NCBI RefSeq assembly: GCF_028291725.1
Contig: NZ_JAQGNT010000007.1
Location: 62,001 to 126,000, forward strand
DNA length: 64,000 nt
Origin: Hydrocarboniphaga sp.
GTDB taxonomy: Bacteria; Pseudomonadota; Gammaproteobacteria; Nevskiales; Nevskiaceae
Direction of reading: 5' to 3'
Shown: positions 25,271-32,812 of the stretch, one piece after another
Layout of the letters: every line of letters begins with the position of its first letter
Position numbering within the stretch: position 1 is the first letter of the stretch
Program-made: the position numbers and the translations under genes
The notes under the pieces: generated by a model
Told to the model about the DNA's origin: nothing
Seen by the model: only the letters and a program-made list of their open reading frames with translations
Database searches by the model: none

Positions 25271-25957
25271 TTAGGGAGCATCGCTGCTAGGCGGTTGGAT
25301 GTTCTGCCGTGCAGAGGTGCCGACATTAATATCCAGAACTCTCAGGAAGTCGCTATACCCGTTTTTTAGTGCGGTCAGCTGGTCATCTTGTGCTGTGCCA
25401 TTGTCAACCAGCCATGTGGCTTCGCTGACATCGACTTCAATCCAAGAGCCATTCTGGATCAGCGTAGTGGCTATCAGTGCCCCGAGCAGATTCTGCAACA
25501 CACCCAGCGCAGCCATCTCGATTTGACGCGCTGGATTTACGAACCAACTGCGTGCCGATAGATAGACCCGGGTTTGATTAGCCCCGACGCCCGGAGTGCA
25601 GATCGACTTGTTGCAGGAACCGTGAAACGGATCTGTGTCATCCAAAGAGGCCGTTGTACTGATGCCGACGCGATACAAGTTGCTATTCACTCTGAAAAAC
25701 TGTCTGGACAAGGTTTCAGTATCCGCCTCGATGGCCCCCAGCAGCGCGTCGCTCGCATTCACCAATCCTTTCAGCGCCGAGACCTGACTTTCATCGGTGG
25801 ATTTCACTATCCATGTCCGCGCCGAAACTGTTACTAAAAAATAGCCGTCGTCGCCCACAGCCCCGGTACAGATTGATTTGTTGCACCCGCCCGTCGTCGG
25901 GATGAAAAAATCATCGTCGCCTGGAATCTCACTGCTGCTACCGCTGTCATTTTCCAT
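25271..25957 (-). CDS. Unknown protein with tandem CNKSICT-type repeats
   Basis: The 228-residue acidic protein has no signal peptide or membrane segment. I recognise no family, but it is internally repetitive. Unit 1 (about residues 23-80) and unit 2 (about 110-170) both start with G-x-CNKSICT, then VG, then a strand ending SAR-T/S-W, then a helix with AL...LLGA. A third unit (about 170-215) repeats the strand (VDVSEATWLV) and helix but lacks the Cys motif. The start at 25957 has a GGGAG ribosome site. It lies 36 bases downstream of the wHTH-kinase-TPR gene and is probably cotranscribed, so it may be a kinase substrate or the effector of that system. Base composition is less GC-rich than neighbours. 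Confidence 0.7.
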   Translation of the reverse strand: MENDSGSSSEIPGDDDFFIPTTGGCNKSICTGAVGDDGYFLVTVSARTWIVKSTDESQVSALKGLVNASDALLGAIEADTETLSRQFFRVNSNLYRVGISTTASLDDTDPFHGSCNKSICTPGVGANQTRVYLSARSWFVNPARQIEMAALGVLQNLLGALIATTLIQNGSWIEVDVSEATWLVDNGTAQDDQLTALKNGYSDFLRVLDINVGTSARQNIQPPSSDAP

Positions 25958-25993
25958 CTCGTTACTCCCTATTTTGTTAAGAAACACGGTTGA

Positions 25994-28777
25994 CTATGGG
26001 CATTCGGACTTCGGATCCTCGGGTTTTTGGACCAGACTTTTGAGCGCTGCCTGCACCTTTAAGGCCCGCCAATCGTCCGGCGGGACCAGCGCGCCGAGCA
26101 TCTCGGCAGCCGAGCGCAGGTCGCGGCAGGCTTGGTTACGATCACCCTTGCCGAGTTCGACGAGGCCGCGCACTCTGGCCAGTTCTGCCAGCACCGGATG
26201 AGGTGATTGGAACAATGTCGTTGCGACCGGCTCGGGATCATTCAGTGCTCGCCATGCCTGATCAAACCGTCCCTGTTGTTGAAGGACATCCGCAAGACCA
26301 ATCCGGGCGTTCTCAGTATCGGGATTGTGCAGTCCAAAGTTCGCTGTACCGATGGACGCTGCGTTGCGCATCTTCTGCTCGGCTTCATCCAGCTTGCCCA
26401 GTTGCTGATAAGCCAAACCTTGGTAGTAGCGCATCGGCACAAATTCGTCCGGCCCCGGCTCATCTTTATCAAGCGCAGTCGAATATTCCCGATCAAATAA
26501 TTCCAGTGCCTCCTGGGGTTGCTGTTGATGAATTCTCAACAGACCCAAGGTTTCAACCAACGCTTGGTCACTGCCGGTCCCCTGAGCGACCCATTTTTCA
26601 GCTACTGGCATTGCGAGCGTTAACTGGCCTTCAGCCTCCGCATAGCGGCCGGTGGCGATCAGCAATTCCGCTAGCTTCAGACGAGCCATTGCAGTGCTCA
26701 TATGCTCAGGGCCGCGTACCTGCAGAACGTAGGCAAACGAACGGCGCAGTCGCATCTCTGCATCGGCGTATTGGGCCAACCTGGTTTCCGTGTATCCCAG
26801 AAACGCATCTAACGTGTTCTGCACATCTTTGGGCACTTCACCGGAGCGCCGCATGTCGGTTTCCAGCGCAACCAAACTCAGCCGTGCCCGAGGCCAATCG
26901 GCCAGGATGGCCTCGGCACGCCCGATTGCTAGCCGCAACTGAACCACTGCGGAATACGTCGTCCCCAGCCGTTCGCCCGCGCTCCGTGCCAGATCCTCGA
27001 GGGCGGGCAAGGCGGCCGGAAGGTGCCCGAGACTATATTTGAGAACGATGAGCTTGGAGCTGATTTCCAGCTGTGGCTCATCCCCCACGCCACGGACGAG
27101 GTCGTAGCGCTTGATGGCCTCCTCGTAAAGCTTTTCGGCTGAGCCCAACTGCGAAAGCGAATCGTAGCCCCCTGCAAGCGCCGACAGAATCTCGGCCGCT
27201 TCAGCTGGCGACTTGTCGAATCGCTGGTCGACCTTGCTGGCCGCTTGGTCGAGGAGCTCCTTGACTGTCATATCCTTGACCGGGCGCTCGCCGACATCGA
27301 TCGCGGCGAAGACGTCGCCGGCAAGGAAATGGCTGATGGACGTCGCGCGGGCGGTTTGGGCTTTGGCCTCGTCGCGCGCATCGCGGGCCCTGACATAGAG
27401 CACAGTGCTGACAATCAATCCCACGACCAGTGCTATGAACGCGATGGTCAGTCCTGCCCGGCGTGCCCGCGAGCGCTCCAAAGCGCGCTGAGCGCGGTCC
27501 ACCGCTTCCAGGGACTCGAGTTCCTGCTCACGCTGGAGCAAACGCTCGGGCCGAGCACGCAAACGACGTGCGAATTCGCTTGCATCGGCGAGCCGTGTTG
27601 CGGAATTGCCGTCTGCGGCCAGTGCGATATCTTCCTGCAGCAGCGGATCTGCGACCCCACGCTCCCAGCCCGGGGCGAGCGGCTGAGCCAGATCGCCAAT
27701 CACGATCTGATAAAGGATCACCGCGAGCGCATAGAGATCGGCTTGTATCGTTGGTGGCTGGCCCCTTAGTACTTCCGGCGATAGATACATCGGTGTACCC
27801 GACGCGCCGGTTAAGTTCGCGATCGTTCTAGTAAAGCCCAACCGGGTGATGCCCATCGCCTCCATGCGCGCCGGGTCGGTGATTCCGCCGCTACCGAGAT
27901 CACCCAGCAGCACGCGCGAGGGCCGGCCGTCCGCGCCCAGTTCCAGCAGCACGTTCGACGGCTTCAGATCCTTGTGCAGCACACCGATCGAGTGAATCGC
28001 AGCTAGCCCGTCGGCGATGCGGGCGATCAACTCGATGCGCTCTTCCATCGGCACGGCCGCTGCGCCTCCAATCTTGTTCCACCAGTCCGCCAGACTCCCG
28101 CCGTCCGCTAACCGGCTCTCGATGAAGTACGGCGGCTGTTCGAGGTTCCAATCGAGCAGCGTAACGATCGGCGCCTCATCCTCCATCGTGTTCTTGATCA
28201 GCCGATAGAGTGTGATCTCGCGCTTGAGTGCGGTGAGCCGGCCAGGGTCGCGGGCAAACTTGAAGACGCGCACTTCGCCGGTCTTGTCGTGACGCACCCG
28301 CCAGGCGTCGCCCATGCCGCCGCCGCCGATACGTTCCTCCAGCGTCCACAACGGCCGCAGCGGCGGATGATCGCCGGCCTTCAGCTCCGCCAGCAGCGGC
28401 GGCGCTTCGCGCGCGATCACTTCTGTACGCGGGCTGCCGGCGAACCGATACCCATAGCCGTGCGCGGTCTTGATCAGCGTCTGATTCTGGTCCCCGAGCA
28501 CCTCGCGCAGCCGGCTGATGCATTTGGCCAGCGCGGTGTCGCTGAGGATGCGGCCCGGCCAGACCGCGGCGAGCAGTTCCTCCTTGGTCACCACTTCGCC
28601 GGAGTGCTGGAGCATGAACAGCAGGGCTTCGAGCGGTTTGCGCTCGATCGGCAGCAGGCGCCCGTCGCGACTCAGTTCAAGAGTCGATTCGTCGAGCACG
28701 AAGCCGGTGAACAGCCAGCGGACGGCCGGCGCCGGCACAGCTCCTTCTGCGATTTCGATAGTCCCCATCGTCCCCAT
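25994..28777 (-). CDS. Winged-helix/Ser-Thr protein kinase/TPR protein
   Basis: The 927-residue protein joins three modules. An OmpR-type winged helix (about residues 22-113, ERKPLEALLFMLQHSGEVVTKEELL) comes first. A Hanks-type kinase follows (about 145-410): glycine loop GGGGMGDAW, Lys173, catalytic HKD at 269-270 and DLG in place of DFG at 293-295. Then come a transmembrane helix (about 441-462) and a C-terminal TPR array (about 500-900). The design would place DNA-binding and kinase domains in the cytoplasm and TPRs outside. The start at 28777 (or 28768) leaves a 226-base AT-richer intergenic region before the divergent luxR gene. Further in-frame codons upstream lie in that region and look noncoding. 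Confidence 0.85.
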   Translation of the reverse strand: MGTMGTIEIAEGAVPAPAVRWLFTGFVLDESTLELSRDGRLLPIERKPLEALLFMLQHSGEVVTKEELLAAVWPGRILSDTALAKCISRLREVLGDQNQTLIKTAHGYGYRFAGSPRTEVIAREAPPLLAELKAGDHPPLRPLWTLEERIGGGGMGDAWRVRHDKTGEVRVFKFARDPGRLTALKREITLYRLIKNTMEDEAPIVTLLDWNLEQPPYFIESRLADGGSLADWWNKIGGAAAVPMEERIELIARIADGLAAIHSIGVLHKDLKPSNVLLELGADGRPSRVLLGDLGSGGITDPARMEAMGITRLGFTRTIANLTGASGTPMYLSPEVLRGQPPTIQADLYALAVILYQIVIGDLAQPLAPGWERGVADPLLQEDIALAADGNSATRLADASEFARRLRARPERLLQREQELESLEAVDRAQRALERSRARRAGLTIAFIALVVGLIVSTVLYVRARDARDEAKAQTARATSISHFLAGDVFAAIDVGERPVKDMTVKELLDQAASKVDQRFDKSPAEAAEILSALAGGYDSLSQLGSAEKLYEEAIKRYDLVRGVGDEPQLEISSKLIVLKYSLGHLPAALPALEDLARSAGERLGTTYSAVVQLRLAIGRAEAILADWPRARLSLVALETDMRRSGEVPKDVQNTLDAFLGYTETRLAQYADAEMRLRRSFAYVLQVRGPEHMSTAMARLKLAELLIATGRYAEAEGQLTLAMPVAEKWVAQGTGSDQALVETLGLLRIHQQQPQEALELFDREYSTALDKDEPGPDEFVPMRYYQGLAYQQLGKLDEAEQKMRNAASIGTANFGLHNPDTENARIGLADVLQQQGRFDQAWRALNDPEPVATTLFQSPHPVLAELARVRGLVELGKGDRNQACRDLRSAAEMLGALVPPDDWRALKVQAALKSLVQKPEDPKSECP

Positions 28778-29003
28778 ACGGCCAGAACCGCGCCGCTCCC
28801 TGTAGGGACCATAGCCGGTCGCGGTGCCGGGGGGTAGTGGATTTACGACGGTGGCATCATAAAAATCGAAAAAGTCAGACGAAATCAGGAAAAGGTCAGG
28901 AACGTCAGCCGGCATCGGCCCTAACTTCAACTCCAGCCGACGGCCTCTGGCGGTACGCAGAGCGCCGGGACGGCGGCGGGGATTGAACACAGGGGAAGGC
29001 AAC
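28778..29003. promoter_or_regulatory. Divergent promoter region between kinase and luxR-type gene
   Basis: The 226-base stretch is poorer in GC than its neighbours. Between 28868 and 28908 it holds four short GTCAG/TCAGG boxes (AGTCAGA, ATCAGGA, GGTCAGGA, CGTCAGC) in direct orientation, about 10-11 bases apart. Such phased boxes suit a regulator operator shared by the two divergent regulators. No promoter elements are assigned with confidence. Confidence 0.35.
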
Positions 29004-29681
29004 ATGGACGGAAGCATGTCGTCAGGCCAGGGGACAGTACGAATCGAGCCGCTTGCGGCTTCGATACCCGGCAACGGGCTGCTGGCGGCGCTGGGATTTA
29101 CCGCGCTGTCGGCGATGCCGCTGCCGCTGGTCTTGGTCGGCCCGCGCGGCATCGCGTTCGTCAACGACGCTGGTGAAGAACTGCTGTCGCGCAAGGATGG
29201 GTTGACGGCCTGCAGCGGGCGCTACGGGCTGGCGACGACGCAGCCGCACGAGGCCCAGCAACTGCGCACCGTCATCGGCAGCGCGCTGATCGGCGGCCCC
29301 GGCGGGCTCGCACCGGTGACACGGCAACACGCGACCCTGCCGCTGCTGATCGAGGCGCTGCCGCTGGCCGAGCAGAAGCTCGATCTTTTCGATATCGGCA
29401 ACGCCAGCGGCGGGTTCGCGCTGGTGCTGATCCGCGATCCGCAGCCGGTGCGCAGCGCGACCACGCGCGACGCGCTGATGGTGGTCTACGGCCTGACCGA
29501 GGCCGAGGCCTGCGTCGCGGTGGCGATCGCCAGCGGCCGCAATGCCAAGCAGATCGCCAGCAAGCGCGATGTCAGCTTGGCGACCGTCAGGAGCCAGATC
29601 CGGCAGGTGCTGGCTAAAACGTCCAGCCAGGATCAGCGCGAATTTCTGCATCGCTTTACCTGGCTCAGCGGGGCGGCTTGA
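29004..29681 (+). CDS. LuxR-type transcriptional regulator with PAS-like N-terminus
   Basis: The 225-residue product has an N-terminal PAS-like part (PLPLVLVGPRGIAFVNDAGEELLSR, about residues 45-75) and a C-terminal LuxR/FixJ helix-turn-helix (GLTEAEACVAVAIASGRNAKQIASKRDVSLATVRSQIRQVLAKT, about 165-210). There is no receiver Asp, so it is not a classic response regulator. The ATG at 29004 follows a GGGAAGG ribosome site; a TTG seven codons earlier is an alternative. It is divergent from the kinase gene and followed by a 26-residue peptide gene. Confidence 0.85.
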   Translation: MDGSMSSGQGTVRIEPLAASIPGNGLLAALGFTALSAMPLPLVLVGPRGIAFVNDAGEELLSRKDGLTACSGRYGLATTQPHEAQQLRTVIGSALIGGPGGLAPVTRQHATLPLLIEALPLAEQKLDLFDIGNASGGFALVLIRDPQPVRSATTRDALMVVYGLTEAEACVAVAIASGRNAKQIASKRDVSLATVRSQIRQVLAKTSSQDQREFLHRFTWLSGAA

Positions 29682-29736
29682 ATGCAGCCGGGGCCGAACA
29701 CGGTTCCGGGTCTGCAGTCGGGAAGGATCATCGAAC

Positions 29737-29817
29737 ATGGCCGGACCGTATCAGCCGGCCGTGCCGAGCTTCATCCTCAAGCTTGATGTTGCGCTGCTGG
29801 CGGAAATTGGAGGCTGA
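29737..29817 (+). CDS. Small peptide of 26 residues
   Basis: An ATG preceded by a very good ribosome site (GGAAGGA, 8 bases upstream) opens a 26-codon frame. It begins MAGPYQPAVPSF, continues with an amphipathic ILKLDVALLAEI and ends in Gly-Gly before TGA. It lies 55 bases after the luxR-type stop and just before a type B repeat that can end transcription. It may be a signal, leader or regulatory peptide of the adjacent regulators. No known family is recognised. Confidence 0.5.
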   Translation: MAGPYQPAVPSFILKLDVALLAEIGG

Positions 29818-29835
29818 ACTGGCGGTTCGGGCCTC

Positions 29836-29914
29836 GTAGGTCGGCAATCCCGTGCCGACGTGAGGCCTTCGTTGCGCATCGACGGTACACGTCGGCAAGG
29901 GATTGCCGACCTAC
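29836..29914. repeat. Type B palindromic repeat, copy 2
   Basis: Same arms as copy 1 (GTAGGTCGGCAATCC and complement). It lies between the 26-codon peptide gene and recO, at the right boundary of the accessory region. The right-hand GTAG provides the TAG stop codon of recO (29911-29913, minus strand). Confidence 0.92.
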
Positions 29915-30615
29915 TTGGCGCGTGCGCGGAGTGCCCTCAGCAACCGTGACGCTTGCAACTCGTGATCTCCAAGCAGCGGCTTCAGGTTGAGCCGCAGCAG
30001 CCGGCGCGCATCGTTCAAGGCGCGTCGCGAGACATCATCGGCATCGAAAGCCTCGTCGCGCAGCGCGATCAGGCTGGCGCCACTGAACGTGCCGGCATCG
30101 GCATCAGCTGGCATCGGTCCGTGCTCGACGTCGTAGCGATATGCGGCTTGCGCGTCGATGTCATCGGGCAGCTGCAGGCCGTAACCCAGTTCGCTCAGCA
30201 GATGCTTTTCGAAGATCCGCAAGGCCGGTTCCAGCGCGCTCGGCAAGCGCGCCAGCGCGCTGACGTATTCGGCATACAGCGCCGGATGCGGGTCGTGGCG
30301 CTGCAGCAGGCGCAGCAGCAGCTCGTTCAAATACCAGCCGCTGAAGATCGCCTCGCCGCTGAGTGTCGCCGCAAAACCATCGGCTTCGACGCTGGTCAGC
30401 GCGCCGAGATCGCCCTGCTCGTTCCAGGACAGCAGCAGCGGCTGGAACGGCTGCAGCAGCGCGCGTGTTTTCGATTTGGCGCCGCGGCTGCCGCGGGCGA
30501 CCAGGCCGATGCGCCCGTACTCATACGTCCAGGCCTCGACCAGCAGGCTGGTTTCGCGATAGGGCTGGGTGCGCAGCACATGGCCCGGCGCCAGCTGGAT
30601 GCGTGCGCGGGTCAT
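29911..30615 (-). CDS. recO: DNA repair protein RecO
   Basis: The 234-residue protein has the N-terminal OB-fold (PGHVLRTQPYRETSLLVEAWTYEYGRIGLVARG) and the helical C-terminal domain of RecO. RecO anneals single strands and loads RecA with RecR in RecF-pathway repair. The zinc-type Cys cluster of some RecO proteins is absent, as in many gammaproteobacteria. It follows era after 23 bases in the lepB-rnc-era-recO operon, and its stop codon lies in a type B repeat. Confidence 0.95.
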   Translation of the reverse strand: MTRARIQLAPGHVLRTQPYRETSLLVEAWTYEYGRIGLVARGSRGAKSKTRALLQPFQPLLLSWNEQGDLGALTSVEADGFAATLSGEAIFSGWYLNELLLRLLQRHDPHPALYAEYVSALARLPSALEPALRIFEKHLLSELGYGLQLPDDIDAQAAYRYDVEHGPMPADADAGTFSGASLIALRDEAFDADDVSRRALNDARRLLRLNLKPLLGDHELQASRLLRALRARAK

Positions 30616-30638
30616 GAAGCCGGGGAATTATTGAGGGC

Positions 30639-31523
30639 TTACTCGGCGTCGAAGCCGAGCTGGCGCAGCGCCTTGATGTCGTCGCTCCAGTTTTCCTTGA
30701 CCTTGCACCAGAGCTTCAAAAACACCTTGTCGCCGGTGATCTGTTCGAGCTCGCGGCGCGCGGAAGTGCCGACTCTTTTGAGGTTCGCGCCCTCTTCGCC
30801 AATCACGATCGACTTCTGGCCTTCACGCTCTACCCAGATCGTGGCGTTGATCCGGCGCAGCCGGCCTTCGCGCTCGTAGCTGTCGATCGACACGGTCAGC
30901 GAATACGGCAGCTCCTGGTGCAGGCCGCGCGTCAGTTTTTCGCGGATCAGCTCGCTGGCCTCGAAGCCGTGGTCGTAGCCGGTGACCATGTCGGGCGGAT
31001 ACAGCTCCGGGCCTTCCGGTAGGCGCGTGAAGATCTCGGCGACCAGCGCGTCGAGGTTGCTGCCCTTGGTCGCGGACACCGGCATCACGAAGGCGAAATC
31101 GCGCAGCGCGCTGAGCTTGGCGAGCTCGGGCAGCAGCTGTTCGCGAGTCTTCATCTGGTCGATCTTGTTGACCAGCAGTGCAACCGGGCCGCTCACGTCC
31201 TTGAGCTTCTCGATCACGGCCTGGTCTTCGTCACGGAAGCCACCGGCCTCGACCACGAACAGCACCAGGTCGACGTCGTGGATCGAGCCGGTCGCGGCCT
31301 GGTTCATCAGTTTGTTCAGCGCCTTCTTCTCGCCGCGATGCAGGCCGGGCGTGTCGACGAATACGATCTGGCCGCGTTCGTGGTGCAGCACGCCCTGGAT
31401 GCGATGGCGCGTGGTCTGCGGCTTGTGCGAGACGATGCTGACCTTGCGCCCGATCAGCGCATTCAGGATCGAGCTTTTGCCGACGTTGGGCCGGCCGATG
31501 ATGGTGACGATGCCGCTTTGCAT
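30639..31523 (-). CDS. era: GTPase Era
   Basis: The 294-residue protein shows all G motifs: GRPNVGKSS (G1), TTR (G2), DTPG (G3), NKID (G4) and SATKG (G5). The C-terminal KH domain follows (GEEGANLKRVGTSARRELEQI). Era binds the 3' end of 16S rRNA in 30S assembly. It is encoded between rnc and recO as in most gammaproteobacteria, although here a pair of palindromic repeats separates it from rnc. Confidence 0.97.
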   Translation of the reverse strand: MQSGIVTIIGRPNVGKSSILNALIGRKVSIVSHKPQTTRHRIQGVLHHERGQIVFVDTPGLHRGEKKALNKLMNQAATGSIHDVDLVLFVVEAGGFRDEDQAVIEKLKDVSGPVALLVNKIDQMKTREQLLPELAKLSALRDFAFVMPVSATKGSNLDALVAEIFTRLPEGPELYPPDMVTGYDHGFEASELIREKLTRGLHQELPYSLTVSIDSYEREGRLRRINATIWVEREGQKSIVIGEEGANLKRVGTSARRELEQITGDKVFLKLWCKVKENWSDDIKALRQLGFDAE

Positions 31524-31576
31524 AAGCTATGGGACGCAAGTTCAAAGCGGGATTGTAGCGCGGAGGTAGCCACCTC

Positions 31577-31661
31577 GTAGGTTGGGGTGAGCTTGCGAAC
31601 CCCAACATTCCCGGCGCCGAGCGACCCGATGTTGGGGTTCGCTGCGCTCACCCCAACCTAC
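31577..31661. repeat. Type A palindromic repeat, copy 2
   Basis: Arms GTAGGTTGGGGTGAGC and GCTCACCCCAACCTAC as in copy 1. In the left arm GCAGCGAACC is shortened to TTGCGAACC. It lies between rnc and era within an operon and abuts a half copy of the type B repeat. Confidence 0.9.
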
Positions 31662-31665
31662 ATGA

Positions 31666-31718
31666 GTACCGTCGATGCGCAACGTAGGCCTCACGTCGGC
31701 AAAGGATTGCCGACCTAC
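31666..31718. repeat. Type B repeat, right half only
   Basis: The sequence GTACCGTCGATGCGCAA, then CACGTCGGCAAAGG and GATTGCCGACCTAC equals the right part of the full type B element at 11875-11953. The left arm is missing and its place is taken by the type A copy, so the type A element may have inserted into or recombined with a type B element. Confidence 0.85.
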
Positions 31719-31727
31719 GGGGTGCGA

Positions 31728-32411
31728 TTACGCGGTCGCGATCAGGCGCTGCAGCAGCAGTTCCGCGGCCTTCTGCTCGGCGCCGCGGCGGTTGTTGGAG
31801 AAGGCCTCGGTGGTCAGCTCGGCGTCGACCAGGCGGCTGCGCACGACGAACTGGCGGCGGTGCGGCGGGCCGGATTCCGACAGCACTTCGTAGACCGGCA
31901 GCGGCCGGCCGCGCGCCTGCAGCCATTCCTGCAGCCGCGTCTTCGGGTCTTTCAATGTCTCAGGATCGGGCAGCTGCTTCAGCAGCTCGTCGAAGCGGCG
32001 CAGGCAGACATTGCGTGCGGCCTCGAAACCGCCGTCCAGATAGATCGCGCCGACGATCGCCTCGAACGCATCGGCCAGGATCGAGTCACGCCGCCAGCCG
32101 CCGCTCTTGAGCTCGCCTTCGCCGAACTTGATCGCCTCGCCGAGCTTCAGGTCGCGCGCGAGCAGCGCCAGCGACTCCTCGCGCACCAGGCTCGCGCGCA
32201 GCCGCGACAGCGCGCCTTCTTCCGCCGACGGACGCAGGCGATAGAGACTCTCGCCGACGATGAAATTGATCAGGCCGTCGCCGAGAAATTCGAGGCGCTC
32301 ATTGTTGACGCTCGCATGCGATCGGTGCGTCAGCGCCTGGCTCAGCAGCGTCGGATCCTTGAATTCGTAGCCGAGTGCCGCACAGAGATGGTTGACGAGT
32401 CTGGACGTCAT
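31728..32411 (-). CDS. rnc: Ribonuclease III
   Basis: The 227-residue protein has the RNase III signature NERLEFLGDGLINFIVGESLY, the second catalytic site region DAFEAIVGAIYLDGGFEA, and a C-terminal double-stranded RNA-binding domain (DPKTRLQEWLQARGRPLPVYEVLSESGP). It processes rRNA and double-stranded RNA. The ATG at 32411 is chosen; a TTG directly before it is possible. It follows the DUF4845 gene after 12 bases. Confidence 0.96.
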   Translation of the reverse strand: MTSRLVNHLCAALGYEFKDPTLLSQALTHRSHASVNNERLEFLGDGLINFIVGESLYRLRPSAEEGALSRLRASLVREESLALLARDLKLGEAIKFGEGELKSGGWRRDSILADAFEAIVGAIYLDGGFEAARNVCLRRFDELLKQLPDPETLKDPKTRLQEWLQARGRPLPVYEVLSESGPPHRRQFVVRSRLVDAELTTEAFSNNRRGAEQKAAELLLQRLIATA

Positions 32412-32423
32412 CAAGCCGGATCG

Positions 32424-32807
32424 TCAGTCGTTGACCGCGGTGCGCAACGGGACGTCGCCGACAAAGTGCACGACGATGTCGATGTTGTAGAACAGATGCG
32501 CGCGCGCCTCGTAGTCGTAGACCATCGCGCGGCCGGCGTCGTTGCGACGGATCTTCACGTCTTCGGGCTTGACCGTGTCGATGCTCTCGATGATCCAGCG
32601 GCGCTGCAGATGCATGCGGATATTCGCGGCATCCGACGCGCTGACCTCCGGATCTTCAGACACGCCGTCGAGCGCCCGTGCAATCTTCATCTGGTTCAGG
32701 TACAGCGGCAGGCACTTGATCACCAGCGTCGCAAAAAAAGCGATCAGGCCGAACAGGAACAGCATGCTGATCAGCGTGAGGCCAGCCTGTTTGCGTGGGG
32801 ATCGCAT
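32424..32807 (-). CDS. DUF4845 membrane protein
   Basis: The 127-residue protein has a single N-terminal helix (GLTLISMLFLFGLIAFFATLVIKCLPLYL) resembling a type IV pilin-like start, followed by the DUF4845 domain (IARALDGVSEDPEV, then DVKIRRNDAGRAMVYDYEARAHLFYNIDIVVHF). Function is unknown. It is consistently encoded between lepB and rnc in gammaproteobacteria. Here it lies 5 bases after lepB and 12 before rnc. Confidence 0.9.
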   Translation of the reverse strand: MRSPRKQAGLTLISMLFLFGLIAFFATLVIKCLPLYLNQMKIARALDGVSEDPEVSASDAANIRMHLQRRWIIESIDTVKPEDVKIRRNDAGRAMVYDYEARAHLFYNIDIVVHFVGDVPLRTAVND

Positions 32808-32812
32808 GCGGA

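Noticed and set aside
29737-29817. Double-glycine bacteriocin leader
   Set aside because: The frame stops immediately after Gly-Gly, so there is no core peptide, and no peptidase-containing ABC transporter is nearby.
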